The notes under the pieces: model-generated
Told to the model about the DNA's origin: nothing
The model's database searches: none
What the model saw: only the letters and a program-made list of their open reading frames with translations
Translations under genes and position numbers: made by a program
From: Acidobacteriota bacterium
Lineage (GTDB): Bacteria; Acidobacteriota; Terriglobia; Bryobacterales; Bryobacteraceae
Length of the DNA: 37,138 bases
Assembly (NCBI GenBank): GCA_025352795.1
Contig: JANXSF010000080.1
Coordinates: 1-37,138, forward strand
Direction: 5' to 3'
Shown here: in pieces, positions 24,486 to 33,048 of the stretch
Numbering within the stretch: position 1 is the first letter of the stretch
How the letters are laid out: every line of letters begins with the position of its first letter

Positions 24486-25326
24486 GGTGATTGCAGCTCC
24501 GGTGGAACAGTGGCGCTATGCCGCCCGCGTCATGGGTTGGACGTTGGCAATTTGTTTATTTCTGTTGCTGGGACATTGGACCTGGAGCGAAGTAAATCAC
24601 TTTCTGACGCAAGACAGCCGCTTTCTTTTAAGCGTACCCGAACCGGGCGAAGCATCGAAAGGAATCCTGATGGACGGGGTGAAGCATTCCAGCCGATCGG
24701 CTATTGCCGGAATTTTTTCAGACGATTATGGTCGCAGCATTTACAACATTCCCATTGCGGAACGTCGACGCCGTTTGTTGGCAGTCAACTGGATTAAGGA
24801 AGCTAAAGTTGCTCGAGTTTGGCCCAACCAACTTCGTGTGGAAGTGACCGAAAGAGCGCCTGTAGCCTTTCTGCAAGTACCCGCCAACAGCGAGGAAAAA
24901 GAGCATCCGGCGATGATTGATGCTGAAGGAAATATTCTGGAACAGGAGAAGGCTGAAAATTTCACGCTGCCTGTAATTACCGGTATCACTAGCAAACATA
25001 GACGGGAAGATCGGGAATTGCGTGTGCATCGTCTATTGAAATTAATGGAAGAAGCAGGCGATGTGGGATCGCGAATTTCTGAAGTGGATGTAGAGGATCC
25101 AGATAATCTGAAGATCATGTTGCAAATGCACGATCGGGCAGTGACATTGATTCTGGGAGACCGCCATTTCAAGCAGCGCTTGAACAAATTTTTCCCATAT
25201 TTTGAGGATGTAAACCGCAAGGCCCCTGACGCGTCGGCTTTCGATTTGCGATTGGAAGATCGCATTACGGCCGTACGAGTAGTATCATCAGTACAAAAGA
25301 AATCGGAGGATACTGGTGGCCATTAA
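24475..25326 (+). CDS. ftsQ: Cell division protein FtsQ
   Basis: A 283-residue bitopic protein: short cytoplasmic N-terminus, one membrane helix ([16 protein letters not shown], about residues 20-36), then a periplasmic POTRA domain and FtsQ beta domain. The FtsQ pattern is visible in [38 protein letters not shown], and the late [20 protein letters not shown] stretch, then [11 protein letters not shown]. FtsQ links FtsL/FtsB to the divisome. AAGGAGAAG precedes the ATG at 24475. It overlaps murC and ftsA by 11 nt each. Confidence 0.93.
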   Translation: MGVKVIAAPVEQWRYAARVMGWTLAICLFLLLGHWTWSEVNHFLTQDSRFLLSVPEPGEASKGILMDGVKHSSRSAIAGIFSDDYGRSIYNIPIAERRRRLLAVNWIKEAKVARVWPNQLRVEVTERAPVAFLQVPANSEEKEHPAMIDAEGNILEQEKAENFTLPVITGITSKHRREDRELRVHRLLKLMEEAGDVGSRISEVDVEDPDNLKIMLQMHDRAVTLILGDRHFKQRLNKFFPYFEDVNRKAPDASAFDLRLEDRITAVRVVSSVQKKSEDTGGH

Positions 25327-26515
25327 AGCCCGTCTGGCTGTTGGTTTGGACGCTGGCAGCTCAAAAACTCGTTGCGTTGTATGCGTGGTGGAAGACTCGC
25401 GGATTCGTTTTCTGGGTGCGGGTGAAGTGCCTTCACGCGGCTGGGTAAAGAGTCGGGTGAAGGATCAACCGCTGATGAGCGAATCCATTCGTCTGGCGGC
25501 TCGCGAAGCAGAACGTAATGCTCAGGTGAGTCTGGAAGCGGTTGTGGTTGGCATGGGTGGCACTGCTATTTCTGGTTCCAACGCCATGGGTCGATATGAA
25601 TTTGGACGTCCGCGGGAAGTGGAACAGTCCGACATGGGATACGCCGTGGAGCTTGCCTGCCGTGTTCAATTGGAAAATGACCGAACGCTGCTGCAAGTTT
25701 TTCCGCAGGATTTTACAGTGGATGGGCGGGCAGGATTTCGTAATCCGAAGGGCATGAAATGTTCCCGTCTGGAATCCAACGTCCACGTTGTAACCACTTC
25801 GGCATACGATCATCAAAGCCTGGTTTCAGCAGTTCATCAAGCACATTTGGCGGTTGAAGAAACGGTGTATGAAGCCATGGCTTCGGCCTACGCTTCCATC
25901 CTGCCTGAGGATCGCAGCAAGGGTGTGGCACTGATTGATATTGGTGCCGATTCTACCGACATGGTTATCTATGACGGCGAGGCGATGGTGCAAGCATCGA
26001 GCTTGCCAGTGAGCGCAGACCACTTTACGCGCGACGTTGCTTACGGGTTCGCCATCGGTTACGAAGAAGCATTAAAACTGAAAGAAGAGTATGGATGCGC
26101 CATCTTGGGATTGACTGCGGACAATACGCTAATTGAGATTCCTTCGGCTGCGGGGCGGCCTCAGCGGGAAGCAACGCGTCGGCAATTGAACGAGATTTTG
26201 GAAGCCCGCGCTGAAGAAATGTTCCTGTATATTCGCAAAGAAATTGAACAAGCAGGAATGGAGCGGTCGCTGATGGAAGGTGTCATTTTGTCTGGCGGCG
26301 GGGCCATGCTCAACGGGATGTGCGACATGGCTGAACGCGTTTTGAATTGCCCTGCACACAATGGCTTGGCAATAGGAATTCAGGATTGGCCGGAAGAGTT
26401 AGACGTCCCGGCATGGACCACGGCAGCGGGCCTGGCCATGTATTCCGGTCGATTGAAGCAACATAAAGATCAGCGCCGGAAGTCGCCGGGGCTACTAAGT
26501 TTAGTGATGCGTTAA
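25316..26515 (+). CDS. ftsA: Cell division protein FtsA
   Basis: A 399-residue actin-like ATPase that tethers FtsZ to the membrane. Phosphate and adenosine motifs: VGLDAGSSKTRCVVCVV (about residues 8-24), ALIDIGADSTDMVIYDG and VILSGGGAML. The 1C domain region is present (about residues 84-165). The C-terminus ends SPGLLSLVMR, a short amphipathic tail that would be the membrane anchor. The start is GTG 25316 with a strong GGAGGA five bases upstream, inside the ftsQ end. Confidence 0.95.
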   Translation: MAIKARLAVGLDAGSSKTRCVVCVVEDSRIRFLGAGEVPSRGWVKSRVKDQPLMSESIRLAAREAERNAQVSLEAVVVGMGGTAISGSNAMGRYEFGRPREVEQSDMGYAVELACRVQLENDRTLLQVFPQDFTVDGRAGFRNPKGMKCSRLESNVHVVTTSAYDHQSLVSAVHQAHLAVEETVYEAMASAYASILPEDRSKGVALIDIGADSTDMVIYDGEAMVQASSLPVSADHFTRDVAYGFAIGYEEALKLKEEYGCAILGLTADNTLIEIPSAAGRPQREATRRQLNEILEARAEEMFLYIRKEIEQAGMERSLMEGVILSGGGAMLNGMCDMAERVLNCPAHNGLAIGIQDWPEELDVPAWTTAAGLAMYSGRLKQHKDQRRKSPGLLSLVMR

Positions 26516-26527
26516 TAAGGAGCACCC

Positions 26528-27892
26528 ATGGCTTTTGGAGATTCCAAACTGGACGACTTAAAATTTTCGATTGACGAAGAAACCGAGCCGATGGGCACCA
26601 AGATGAAAGTGCTGGGCGTTGGCGGTGGCGGCTCAAATGCTGTTGCACGCATGCTGACCGCAGGTCTGACGGGCGTGGAATTCTTCATCCTGAACACCGA
26701 TCAGCAAGCGCTGGACAATTCCCCTGTGCCCATGAAATTGAGCTTGGGTGCAAAGCTAACCAAAGGCTTGGGCGCTGGGTCCGATCCAGAAATGGGTAAG
26801 CAGGCGGCGCTTGAAGATACTGGGAAAATTGTGGAAGCGCTGGAAGGTGCGGATCTCGTTTTTGTGACTGCCTGTCTGGGTGGCGGCACAGGAACCGGGG
26901 CGGCTCCGATTGTTGCATCACTAGCCAAAGAGTTGGGCGCTCTGACGGTGGCCGTTGTGACCAAGCCATTTTCGTTTGAAGGTCCAAAGCGAATGAAGCA
27001 GGCCGAGCGCGGATTGGCTGAGCTAGCAGCAACTGTGGATACCATCATTTCCATTCCCAACGATAAGCTACTGGGGCTGGCACCCAAAGGCACTTCGTTT
27101 CTGGAAGCATTTCAGACTGCTGACGATGTTCTACGGCAAGCGGTGCAAGGCATTGCCGACATCATTACAACTCCTGGTTTGATCAATCGTGATTTTTCAG
27201 ATATTCGCGCCATCATGCAGGGCATGGGTTACGCCATGATGGGCACGGCCACCGCCAAGGGTGAGAACGCTGTGATTGAAGCCGCCAGGAAAGCAATCAG
27301 TTGCGATCTTCTGGAAGAAGGCGGCGTGCGCGGGGCAAAGGGCATTTTGATTAACATCACGGCATCGCAGCATTTGAGTTTGCATGAAGTAAGCGAGGCC
27401 TGTAACCTGATTCGCGCGGCGGCGGAAAACGACGATGTCCAAATTAACTTTGGCGTAGTGTTGAAAGAAGGCGTGGAACAGGAAGCCAAGATCACTGTGA
27501 TTGCCACAGGCTTTGAACGTTCGAACTTGCCCGTTGTGGATCGGCGTGCGGCTGCCAGCGTGACTCGCGTCCAACCGGTTAGTAATCCGGTGATTGAACG
27601 CGTGGTGGTGACACGGCCGGCGATTGTGGAAGTGGAACCGATGCCCATAGTGGTGGCAGCACCAACACCTCCGCCGCTTCCGCCGACCGCGGAACCAATT
27701 GTAGAAGCGATGCCCGAATGGATTCCAGAGGAACCGGTAGTCGCTGCTCTGCCGATCGTGGAAGCGCCACCGCCGCCACTCCCTGCTGCACCACCTCAAG
27801 CAGCGGTTCCTGCTGCGGGAGCGGCTCCAACTGCAGAGGAAGAATTGGAGATGCCTGCGTTTCTGCGCCGGGAACGACGTCTGTTCCGATAG
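26528..27892 (+). CDS. ftsZ: Cell division protein FtsZ
   Basis: A 454-residue tubulin-like GTPase that forms the Z ring. GTP-binding: VLGVGGGGSNAVARM and GGGTGTGAAP (about residues 118-127). T7 loop region: NRDFSDIRAIMQGMGYAMMG. After the GTPase domain (to about residue 325) comes a ~110-residue Pro/Ala/Glu-rich linker (for example PTPPPLPPTAEP, APPPPLPAAPP). The conserved C-terminal peptide is MPAFLRRERR, which binds FtsA. GGAG precedes the ATG. The stop is one base from the mutM stop on the opposite strand. Confidence 0.97.
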   Translation: MAFGDSKLDDLKFSIDEETEPMGTKMKVLGVGGGGSNAVARMLTAGLTGVEFFILNTDQQALDNSPVPMKLSLGAKLTKGLGAGSDPEMGKQAALEDTGKIVEALEGADLVFVTACLGGGTGTGAAPIVASLAKELGALTVAVVTKPFSFEGPKRMKQAERGLAELAATVDTIISIPNDKLLGLAPKGTSFLEAFQTADDVLRQAVQGIADIITTPGLINRDFSDIRAIMQGMGYAMMGTATAKGENAVIEAARKAISCDLLEEGGVRGAKGILINITASQHLSLHEVSEACNLIRAAAENDDVQINFGVVLKEGVEQEAKITVIATGFERSNLPVVDRRAAASVTRVQPVSNPVIERVVVTRPAIVEVEPMPIVVAAPTPPPLPPTAEPIVEAMPEWIPEEPVVAALPIVEAPPPPLPAAPPQAAVPAAGAAPTAEEELEMPAFLRRERRLFR

Positions 27893-27893
27893 G

Positions 27894-28676
27894 CTATTTT
27901 TTCTGGCAGCGTGGGCACAAATGGGTTCCACGCTGCGCCACTACAATTCGTTCAATGGGTGAACTACACGTTGGACATGGTTCATCTTTCTTCCCATAAA
28001 CAAGGTGTTGATTTTGAAACGACCCCTGCCGACCGGCGCTATCCACGTAGTCTGAAATTGAAGATCCGCCAGCGGTGATGGAAGCTTCGAGCACTTCCAC
28101 GATTACTCTATGCAAGCGTCTTAACCGTTCCGGTTTTAAGCCATCGGCAAAGGCCTGGGGGTGGATTCCGGCTCGAAATAATGTTTCATCCACATAAATA
28201 TTTCCCAACCCACGCAAGAAGTTCTGATTGAGTAGCAGCGGCTTGATGCGCGTGTGACGATTGCGAGTTCGTTGCAAAAAGTCGTCGACAGAAATCTCTA
28301 ACGGATCGGGTCCAAGCGCGGCGATGTGTGGTGGTACCTCACAACCAAACTCAATGCGGCCAAACATGCGGATATCGTCATACAGAACCACTCCTTGATC
28401 CAGCGTAAAAACGGCCCGTGTATGTTTGCCTGCGGGAGCGTTGGCTAACAGTTTTCCAGTCATGCCCAGATGAACCAACAGAATGCCTTGGTCCAATTGA
28501 AATAGGATGTTCTTGCCGCAGCGGGCGACGGTTTCAATGCGCATACCGTTCACTTGCGGTTCCGGCTTGCTGGCAAGAATCAAGGGGGTGAAGAATCGAG
28601 CTTCGGAAATGATTCGACCTACAACGAAGGGTCGTAACGTGCGGACCACCGTTTCCACCTCGGGCAGTTCAGGCAT
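27894..28676 (-). CDS. mutM: Formamidopyrimidine-DNA glycosylase MutM (Fpg)
   Basis: A 260-residue DNA glycosylase/AP lyase that removes 8-oxoguanine and formamidopyrimidines. It has the N-terminal catalytic MPELPEVETVVRTLRP (catalytic Pro2 and Glu3), the helix-two-turn-helix region (LLNQNFLRGLGNIYVDETLF) and the C-terminal zinc finger (CPTCSSPIER with HLCPRCQKK; four cysteines). It starts two bases after the Rieske stop and probably shares its transcript. It converges on ftsZ. Confidence 0.96.
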   Translation of the reverse strand: MPELPEVETVVRTLRPFVVGRIISEARFFTPLILASKPEPQVNGMRIETVARCGKNILFQLDQGILLVHLGMTGKLLANAPAGKHTRAVFTLDQGVVLYDDIRMFGRIEFGCEVPPHIAALGPDPLEISVDDFLQRTRNRHTRIKPLLLNQNFLRGLGNIYVDETLFRAGIHPQAFADGLKPERLRRLHRVIVEVLEASITAGGSSISDYVDSAGRQGSFQNQHLVYGKKDEPCPTCSSPIERIVVAQRGTHLCPRCQKK

Positions 28677-28678
28677 GG

Positions 28679-28981
28679 CTACACTTCCACAAAGATTTCA
28701 TTGCCGTGGACTTCTACTTTGAAAACGGCAATGGAAATGGATGGGGAAAAATCACTGATGCCGGTCTTAATATTGAAACCCCAGGAATGCCAGGGGCACA
28801 CAGCGACGTCACCATGAAGGGCACCAGAAGCAATCGGCCCGCCAGCGTGTGGGCAGGTGCCGTCAATCGCGCAGATGTTTCCGTTGTTGTTGCACAGCAC
28901 AATTGCCTGAGCACCAAGATCAATCTCCTTCATTTTTCCGGGAGGAACTTCGGATAGCTCAGCAACTTTGACCAAAGGCAT
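28679..28981 (-). CDS. Rieske [2Fe-2S] ferredoxin-like protein
   Basis: A 100-residue soluble Rieske protein. Both cluster-binding boxes are intact: CPHAGG (Cys-x-His) and CPWHSWGF (Cys-x-x-His), with the sheet around NNNGNICAIDGTCPH and a hydrophobic C-terminal strand (AVFKVEVHGNEIFVEV). This short form is typical of Rieske ferredoxins of oxygenase systems and small NirD-like proteins. No oxygenase is nearby, so the partner is unknown. I chose ATG 28981; the longer frame to 29101 runs into the divergent lipoprotein gene. It lies two bases upstream of mutM. Confidence 0.9.
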   Translation of the reverse strand: MPLVKVAELSEVPPGKMKEIDLGAQAIVLCNNNGNICAIDGTCPHAGGPIASGALHGDVAVCPWHSWGFNIKTGISDFSPSISIAVFKVEVHGNEIFVEV

Positions 28982-28997
28982 ACTACAATAACCTACC

Positions 28998-29960
28998 ATG
29001 CGAGCTTTGCTTTTTCCTTTGCTATTCGTGCTTGTGATTGCCGGTTGTTCCAGAAGTGATAAGAAGATTATTGGCGTTGTGCCCAAGGGGGCAAACCACA
29101 TTTTCTGGCAAACTGTGCACGCTGGAGCGCTGAAAGCTGGGGCTGAACATGGGTTCGAAATTGAGTGGAATGCTCCGACGCTGGAAATTGATTCCAGTCG
29201 TCAAATTGAAATTGTAGAAGCAATGATAAACAAGCATGTGGCTGGCATTGCGCTTGCCCCGGTGGATAGTAAAGCTCTTGTCAGTGTGGTGGAACGTGCT
29301 GCAGCGGCGGGTATTCCGGTTGCTATTTTTGATTCGGCATTAGATAGTCAAAAGAAAATTAGTTTTGTGGCTACCAATAACGAAGAGGGTGGCCGTATGG
29401 CCGCAAGGCGTTTGGCTGAAGTGATTGGCGGGAAAGGCAAGGTGGCAGTGATTGGCTTCATGCCAGGCAGTGCCAGCACCATGGAGCGCGAACACGGATT
29501 TCAAGATGAGATACGCAAAAACTTTCCAGAAGTGAATGTGGTGGCCATGCAATTTGGAATGGCCGACCGTGCAAAATCGATGGCTGCCACTGAGAATGTG
29601 CTTACCGCGCATCCTGATTTAGCTGGGCTGTTTGCCGACAATGAATCCAGTCTTGCGGGCACGGTACAGGCGTTGAAAGGGCGTGGAGCGAAGAATGTGA
29701 AGTTAGTTGGGTTTGATGCAAGCGACCAACTGATTGCCGATTTGAAAGCCGGGTTCATTGATTCATTAGTGGTCCAAAATCCTTTTCGGATGGGGTATGA
29801 AGCAACGCATGCGATTGGTCAAAAGCTGAGTGGGCAAACGCCGGTTGCATTGATAGACAGTGGGGCGACGCTTGTGAAGCGCGAGGATCTGGAGAAGCCT
29901 GAAGTGAAGGAACTGCTGTTTCCAGATTTATCAAAGTACATCAAAGTGCAGGGGCACTAG
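28998..29960 (+). CDS. Sugar ABC transporter substrate-binding lipoprotein, RbsB-like
   Basis: A 320-residue periplasmic-binding protein of the ribose/galactose type (Peripla_BP_4). It has a lipoprotein signal with lipobox (LLFVLVIAGC, Cys at residue 17). The two-lobe fold is seen as IIGVVPKGANHIFWQTVHAG, then QIEIVEAMINKHVAGIALAP, VERAAAAGIPVAIFDSALDS, VATNNEEGGRMAARRLAEVI, LAGLFADNESSLAGTVQALK and VKLVGFDASDQLIADLKAGF. It should bind a sugar or related small polar molecule. No ABC permease or ATPase is adjacent, so it is an orphan here. It diverges from the Rieske gene with only 16 bp between the start codons. Confidence 0.9.
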   Translation: MRALLFPLLFVLVIAGCSRSDKKIIGVVPKGANHIFWQTVHAGALKAGAEHGFEIEWNAPTLEIDSSRQIEIVEAMINKHVAGIALAPVDSKALVSVVERAAAAGIPVAIFDSALDSQKKISFVATNNEEGGRMAARRLAEVIGGKGKVAVIGFMPGSASTMEREHGFQDEIRKNFPEVNVVAMQFGMADRAKSMAATENVLTAHPDLAGLFADNESSLAGTVQALKGRGAKNVKLVGFDASDQLIADLKAGFIDSLVVQNPFRMGYEATHAIGQKLSGQTPVALIDSGATLVKREDLEKPEVKELLFPDLSKYIKVQGH

Positions 29961-31751
29961 CTAGTCTGATTTATACAGCGCTGTGAGTGACATGGGCACT
30001 CGATGTGCCACCAATCTGGCCACGGCGCGCAGAATGCCAACTTCGTTCCCCATACCTTTTGAATCGCAAGGAACGGTAACGTGCGGCTTGCCTTTCAAAA
30101 TCTTTTCAATCCAGGTGCAGCAGTTGCGACGGCCACCCATTTCAAGAAATACGCGGGCTCCATTCGCATGGACCTTGCGCACTAATCTGGGGAAATCCAC
30201 TACCTTACAGTAAGCATCGGCAATGGCCTGGCTCAACAAGTCACGTCGAAGTTCCAGTGGCGCGTAGTTTGCCGATGAAAAGAAATCAATGCCGGGAACA
30301 GCAACGGTGGTAAGGTCATGGATCTTGGCAAACTCTGCGCGTTCGGTATGCACGGCATTGCAATGAATGGTGAGGTTCACGGGGATTTCAATTGCTGGAC
30401 CCAGCTTTGCCAGCACACGTTGGCAGGCCTCCGGCTCGCCACCCAGGACCACTTCTTCCGGTGTATTTATCACTGAAACGTAAACACGTGTTTCCGCTTT
30501 AATAGCTTCAAACGCTTCCACCATAGTGGCGCGCACGGTATACGATTTCCATCGCACTGGCTCACCCTCAGGCAGGCCCCAATGAGCGCGGATTGCATCC
30601 ATTGGCCCGTGCAGGCGAGTGCGGAACGTCGGTGAGGTGTCCAGGTGTTCTGTGAGACAAGCAGGCTCCGGCCAGACGCCCAATGCGGCTAGCATCATCG
30701 GTTCCCCGAAGCTGTAACCCATGGCGTTATTCGGACGAACCTTGAAGACATCGCGCAGCATCATGGTGAAGAGGAGTGCGGTGCTGATAGCTACTTCGCC
30801 GACACCGACAATGTCCCGATAAAAGCTGCCTTCATCGGACTTCTGGCGTGGATAGATTTCGTCGACGTGGAGGTATCGAGCGGCCTGATGCTGCGAGACT
30901 TCTTCGAACTGATGCAGCAGCGGTGGAGCCAAGGCGAAGAGATCGGATCCGATCCCAAGGTAGGGACTGCCCACTCCCGGGTAGACGAAAGCGACGCCTT
31001 CTTTCCCTAATGGATTCGCTGCAAGATAGCTGCCTGCGGGGGTTTTCACGTCGCCACCAGTTGTGAATGCATGAGGCAGACCGCGTCGCATACTTTCAAT
31101 TTCCTTGCGCAACCCGGATGCATCGCGGGCCACCAATGCTAAGCCGAAGGTGGCGTCCGATTGATAGGTGGTGTGCCATTGCCTGGACAGTTCATCGAAG
31201 TCTGTGGATACCGTTAGCCGCTGTTCCAACTGCGTGAGTAGAGAGTGCAGTCCTGCTTGATCCGGTGCGCCAATTGGGAACAACTTTGTTGACCGCCACG
31301 GAAATGTAGATTGGGGAAGAGGAGCCGGAAGGCCTGTCCCCATGTGACTTGAAGCCAATTCAGTTAGCAGGTATTGCGACCCATCGGCAAGAGATACGAG
31401 TGCCCGACGAGGAGTGTCCCCTAACCAAGGTCGTCTGGATGCACGGTTCACTGAAGAAGGTAAGAAGCGCAAATACAACGCCAGCGTTGCCAGTTCCAAA
31501 CTGTGGAATTCTTCGGCATCGGAAGTGTTTGAAGGCTCTGTGGAAAGAATAGCGTAGATGGAATCATGGTCCTGCTGCGCCGCTGTAAATTCCTTGAAGG
31601 TAACATGGCCGATGGTTACAGGCTTACCTGCACTGCTGGCCAAAGCATCGGCAATTTGTTTGCCGTTGAGATGTTCAAAGTTTGTCCCTTCAAAGAGGCC
31701 TCGGGCAATGGATGGGATGTTGCCAAGACTGATAATCGCTGCGTCGCGCAC
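29961..31751 (-). CDS. PfaB-like acyltransferase-domain protein with reduced ketosynthase region
   Basis: A 596-residue protein. Residues about 250-590 are an FabD/PKS-type acyltransferase of the PfaB kind: VAFVYPGVGSPYLGIGSDL (252-270), GYSFGE (345-350, nucleophile Ser347), then VYVSVINTPEEVVLGGEPEA, IHCNAVHTERAEF and LEMGGRRNCCTWIEKIL. Residues 84-130 look like the C-terminal end of a ketosynthase domain (SLELATLALYLRFLP, RRPWLGDTPRRALVS), but the active-site part of a ketosynthase is absent. PfaB proteins belong to polyunsaturated-fatty-acid or glycolipid synthases; no other pfa or hgl gene is here. The start (GTG 31751) is uncertain, with no good ribosome-binding site. Its stop directly abuts that of the sugar-binding protein gene. 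Confidence 0.78.
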   Translation of the reverse strand: MRDAAIISLGNIPSIARGLFEGTNFEHLNGKQIADALASSAGKPVTIGHVTFKEFTAAQQDHDSIYAILSTEPSNTSDAEEFHSLELATLALYLRFLPSSVNRASRRPWLGDTPRRALVSLADGSQYLLTELASSHMGTGLPAPLPQSTFPWRSTKLFPIGAPDQAGLHSLLTQLEQRLTVSTDFDELSRQWHTTYQSDATFGLALVARDASGLRKEIESMRRGLPHAFTTGGDVKTPAGSYLAANPLGKEGVAFVYPGVGSPYLGIGSDLFALAPPLLHQFEEVSQHQAARYLHVDEIYPRQKSDEGSFYRDIVGVGEVAISTALLFTMMLRDVFKVRPNNAMGYSFGEPMMLAALGVWPEPACLTEHLDTSPTFRTRLHGPMDAIRAHWGLPEGEPVRWKSYTVRATMVEAFEAIKAETRVYVSVINTPEEVVLGGEPEACQRVLAKLGPAIEIPVNLTIHCNAVHTERAEFAKIHDLTTVAVPGIDFFSSANYAPLELRRDLLSQAIADAYCKVVDFPRLVRKVHANGARVFLEMGGRRNCCTWIEKILKGKPHVTVPCDSKGMGNEVGILRAVARLVAHRVPMSLTALYKSD

Positions 31752-31756
31752 TGACT

Positions 31757-32092
31757 TTAAGTATACGGGAGAGCAGTTACCAGCTTGCGGAAATACACTT
31801 CTGCCTTACGAATATTGAGATTGCCGATCAAAGGCACTTCGCCCTTCAGACTGCCCACCACGGCAGCCTTGCTGGTGTTACCAGCTCGCTTCCCAGGTTC
31901 CGCAACCGTGAAAACGATCCAGGTTTTCCATGCCTTCAATCGGCTTACTTCGAAAATGAAACTCGAATCGATCCGAGGGCCTTTGCTCACCTTGCGGTGG
32001 GCCAGGCTTTTGTTCGGGAAGAACGCTGCGCAGCGGTTTTCTCTTCCTGCGATGATTTGAGCAGATGGAAGGAATATGGACAACCATCGCAT
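31757..32092 (-). CDS. Hypothetical protein, possibly a gene remnant
   Basis: The 418-nt stretch between the acyltransferase and the membrane protein genes holds one plausible minus-strand frame of 111 residues from ATG 32092. The second half reads like protein (FIFEVSRLKAWKTWIVFTV, then NTSKAAVVGSLKGEVPLIGN, LNIRKAEVYFRKLVTAL), with balanced hydrophobic and charged residues and coding-like third positions. I do not recognise a family. A competing frame (31878-32099) overlaps and reads less naturally. It could be the remnant of a longer gene. It ends 5 nt before the acyltransferase start, so the two may be co-transcribed. Confidence 0.4.
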   Translation of the reverse strand: MRWLSIFLPSAQIIAGRENRCAAFFPNKSLAHRKVSKGPRIDSSFIFEVSRLKAWKTWIVFTVAEPGKRAGNTSKAAVVGSLKGEVPLIGNLNIRKAEVYFRKLVTALPYT

Positions 32093-32169
32093 TTTTCAAA
32101 TGGTTGATATTGGGGGAAATATAGTTTGCAGTTGCCTGGTGAACGCTTGGTTTACGCAGCTTTGATGTC

Positions 32170-32952
32170 TCAATTAGGGCAGTTCATCGCTTCAGTTAAC
32201 TTTGTGGCCATGGGACACGTGTGTTGCGCGACCACACCTAACCCAATGGTGAGGACAAAGACAATCAGAAACGGCACGATAGTTCCTTTTAAGATGCTGA
32301 CGGCCCATCCCCCTGCTTCCAACTGATTGGAAGCTCGTTTGAGCGTGGAAGCCATCACCACTTGAAGGGCAACTTCGGGAAGCATTTCCGGCGCAATGTA
32401 AATCAAGTAGGCACCTGCGCCGAAGATGACCGCAAGCAGTATGCCGAGGACGATAAGAATCCAGCCACCTTCGTCGAAGTCAAAGCTCCAGCTACTACCG
32501 CCTGAGGAGGATGTATGGCTGACGCCGGAATTGCTGGTGCTTCCTCCGCTGAAGTCGATTAATTTGGCTGGGCCGACGGAGGGAAATTCCACGTCGTCGA
32601 GGTCCACATCCAAATCGGCGTCACTTTGCGAAGAGTCGTTGTAGGTGACATAGGCAACCCAGATTCGCACTAGGCCAAGGAAAACCAGATAGGCAACAAG
32701 CGCGGCGATGGGGTAACGAATGGGAAGTGAATAGACGCCCAGGTTCAGCAACAATTTACTGCACAAGACTGCTGAAGCCATCACTGCGGCAAGGATCAGC
32801 GACATGTGAAAACGGATTAGGAACTTCTTGGCGATTTGTTCTCGGAAACTTTTGACGCGCGGTCGTTCCACTGGATTAGACATGGGTTGATGGCAGCTCT
32901 TATTATCTCTCGGATTTCGGGGTGGGGGAAGATCTGCCAAGTTGACTGCCAC
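32170..32952 (-). CDS. Hypothetical four-helix membrane protein
   Basis: A 260-residue protein of unknown family. Four hydrophobic segments are clear: SLILAAVMASAVLCSKLLL, IAALVAYLVFLGLVRIWVAY, WILIVLGILLAVIFGAGAYL and GTIVPFLIVFVLTIGLGVVA. Between helices 2 and 3 lies an acidic segment (DADLDVDLDDVEF) and a Ser/Gly-rich stretch (GGSTSNSGVSHTSSSGGSSW). The N-terminus is basic and Pro-rich. I chose GTG 32952, which has GGAG five bases upstream; ATG 32883 is the alternative and lacks a good site. It is divergent from the Uma2 gene at 33049. Confidence 0.7.
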   Translation of the reverse strand: MAVNLADLPPPRNPRDNKSCHQPMSNPVERPRVKSFREQIAKKFLIRFHMSLILAAVMASAVLCSKLLLNLGVYSLPIRYPIAALVAYLVFLGLVRIWVAYVTYNDSSQSDADLDVDLDDVEFPSVGPAKLIDFSGGSTSNSGVSHTSSSGGSSWSFDFDEGGWILIVLGILLAVIFGAGAYLIYIAPEMLPEVALQVVMASTLKRASNQLEAGGWAVSILKGTIVPFLIVFVLTIGLGVVAQHTCPMATKLTEAMNCPN

Positions 32953-33048
32953 AGGGGCTCCACTGACAACGCCAAACTGATCATCCGTCGGCTATTCTAA
33001 ATTGCCCAGTTGCTTCATCTGACTTCGCCAAAGCATCATAATAGAAGC

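Noticed and set aside
27197-27931. 244-residue minus-strand frame opposite ftsZ
   Set aside because: Shadow of ftsZ; its composition (His, Arg, Cys-rich runs) is an artefact of the Pro/Ala-rich linker read on the other strand.
31878-32099. 73-residue minus-strand frame overlapping the 31757-32092 frame
   Set aside because: Rich in Pro, Arg and Gln without a sensible protein pattern; the alternative frame is more coding-like.
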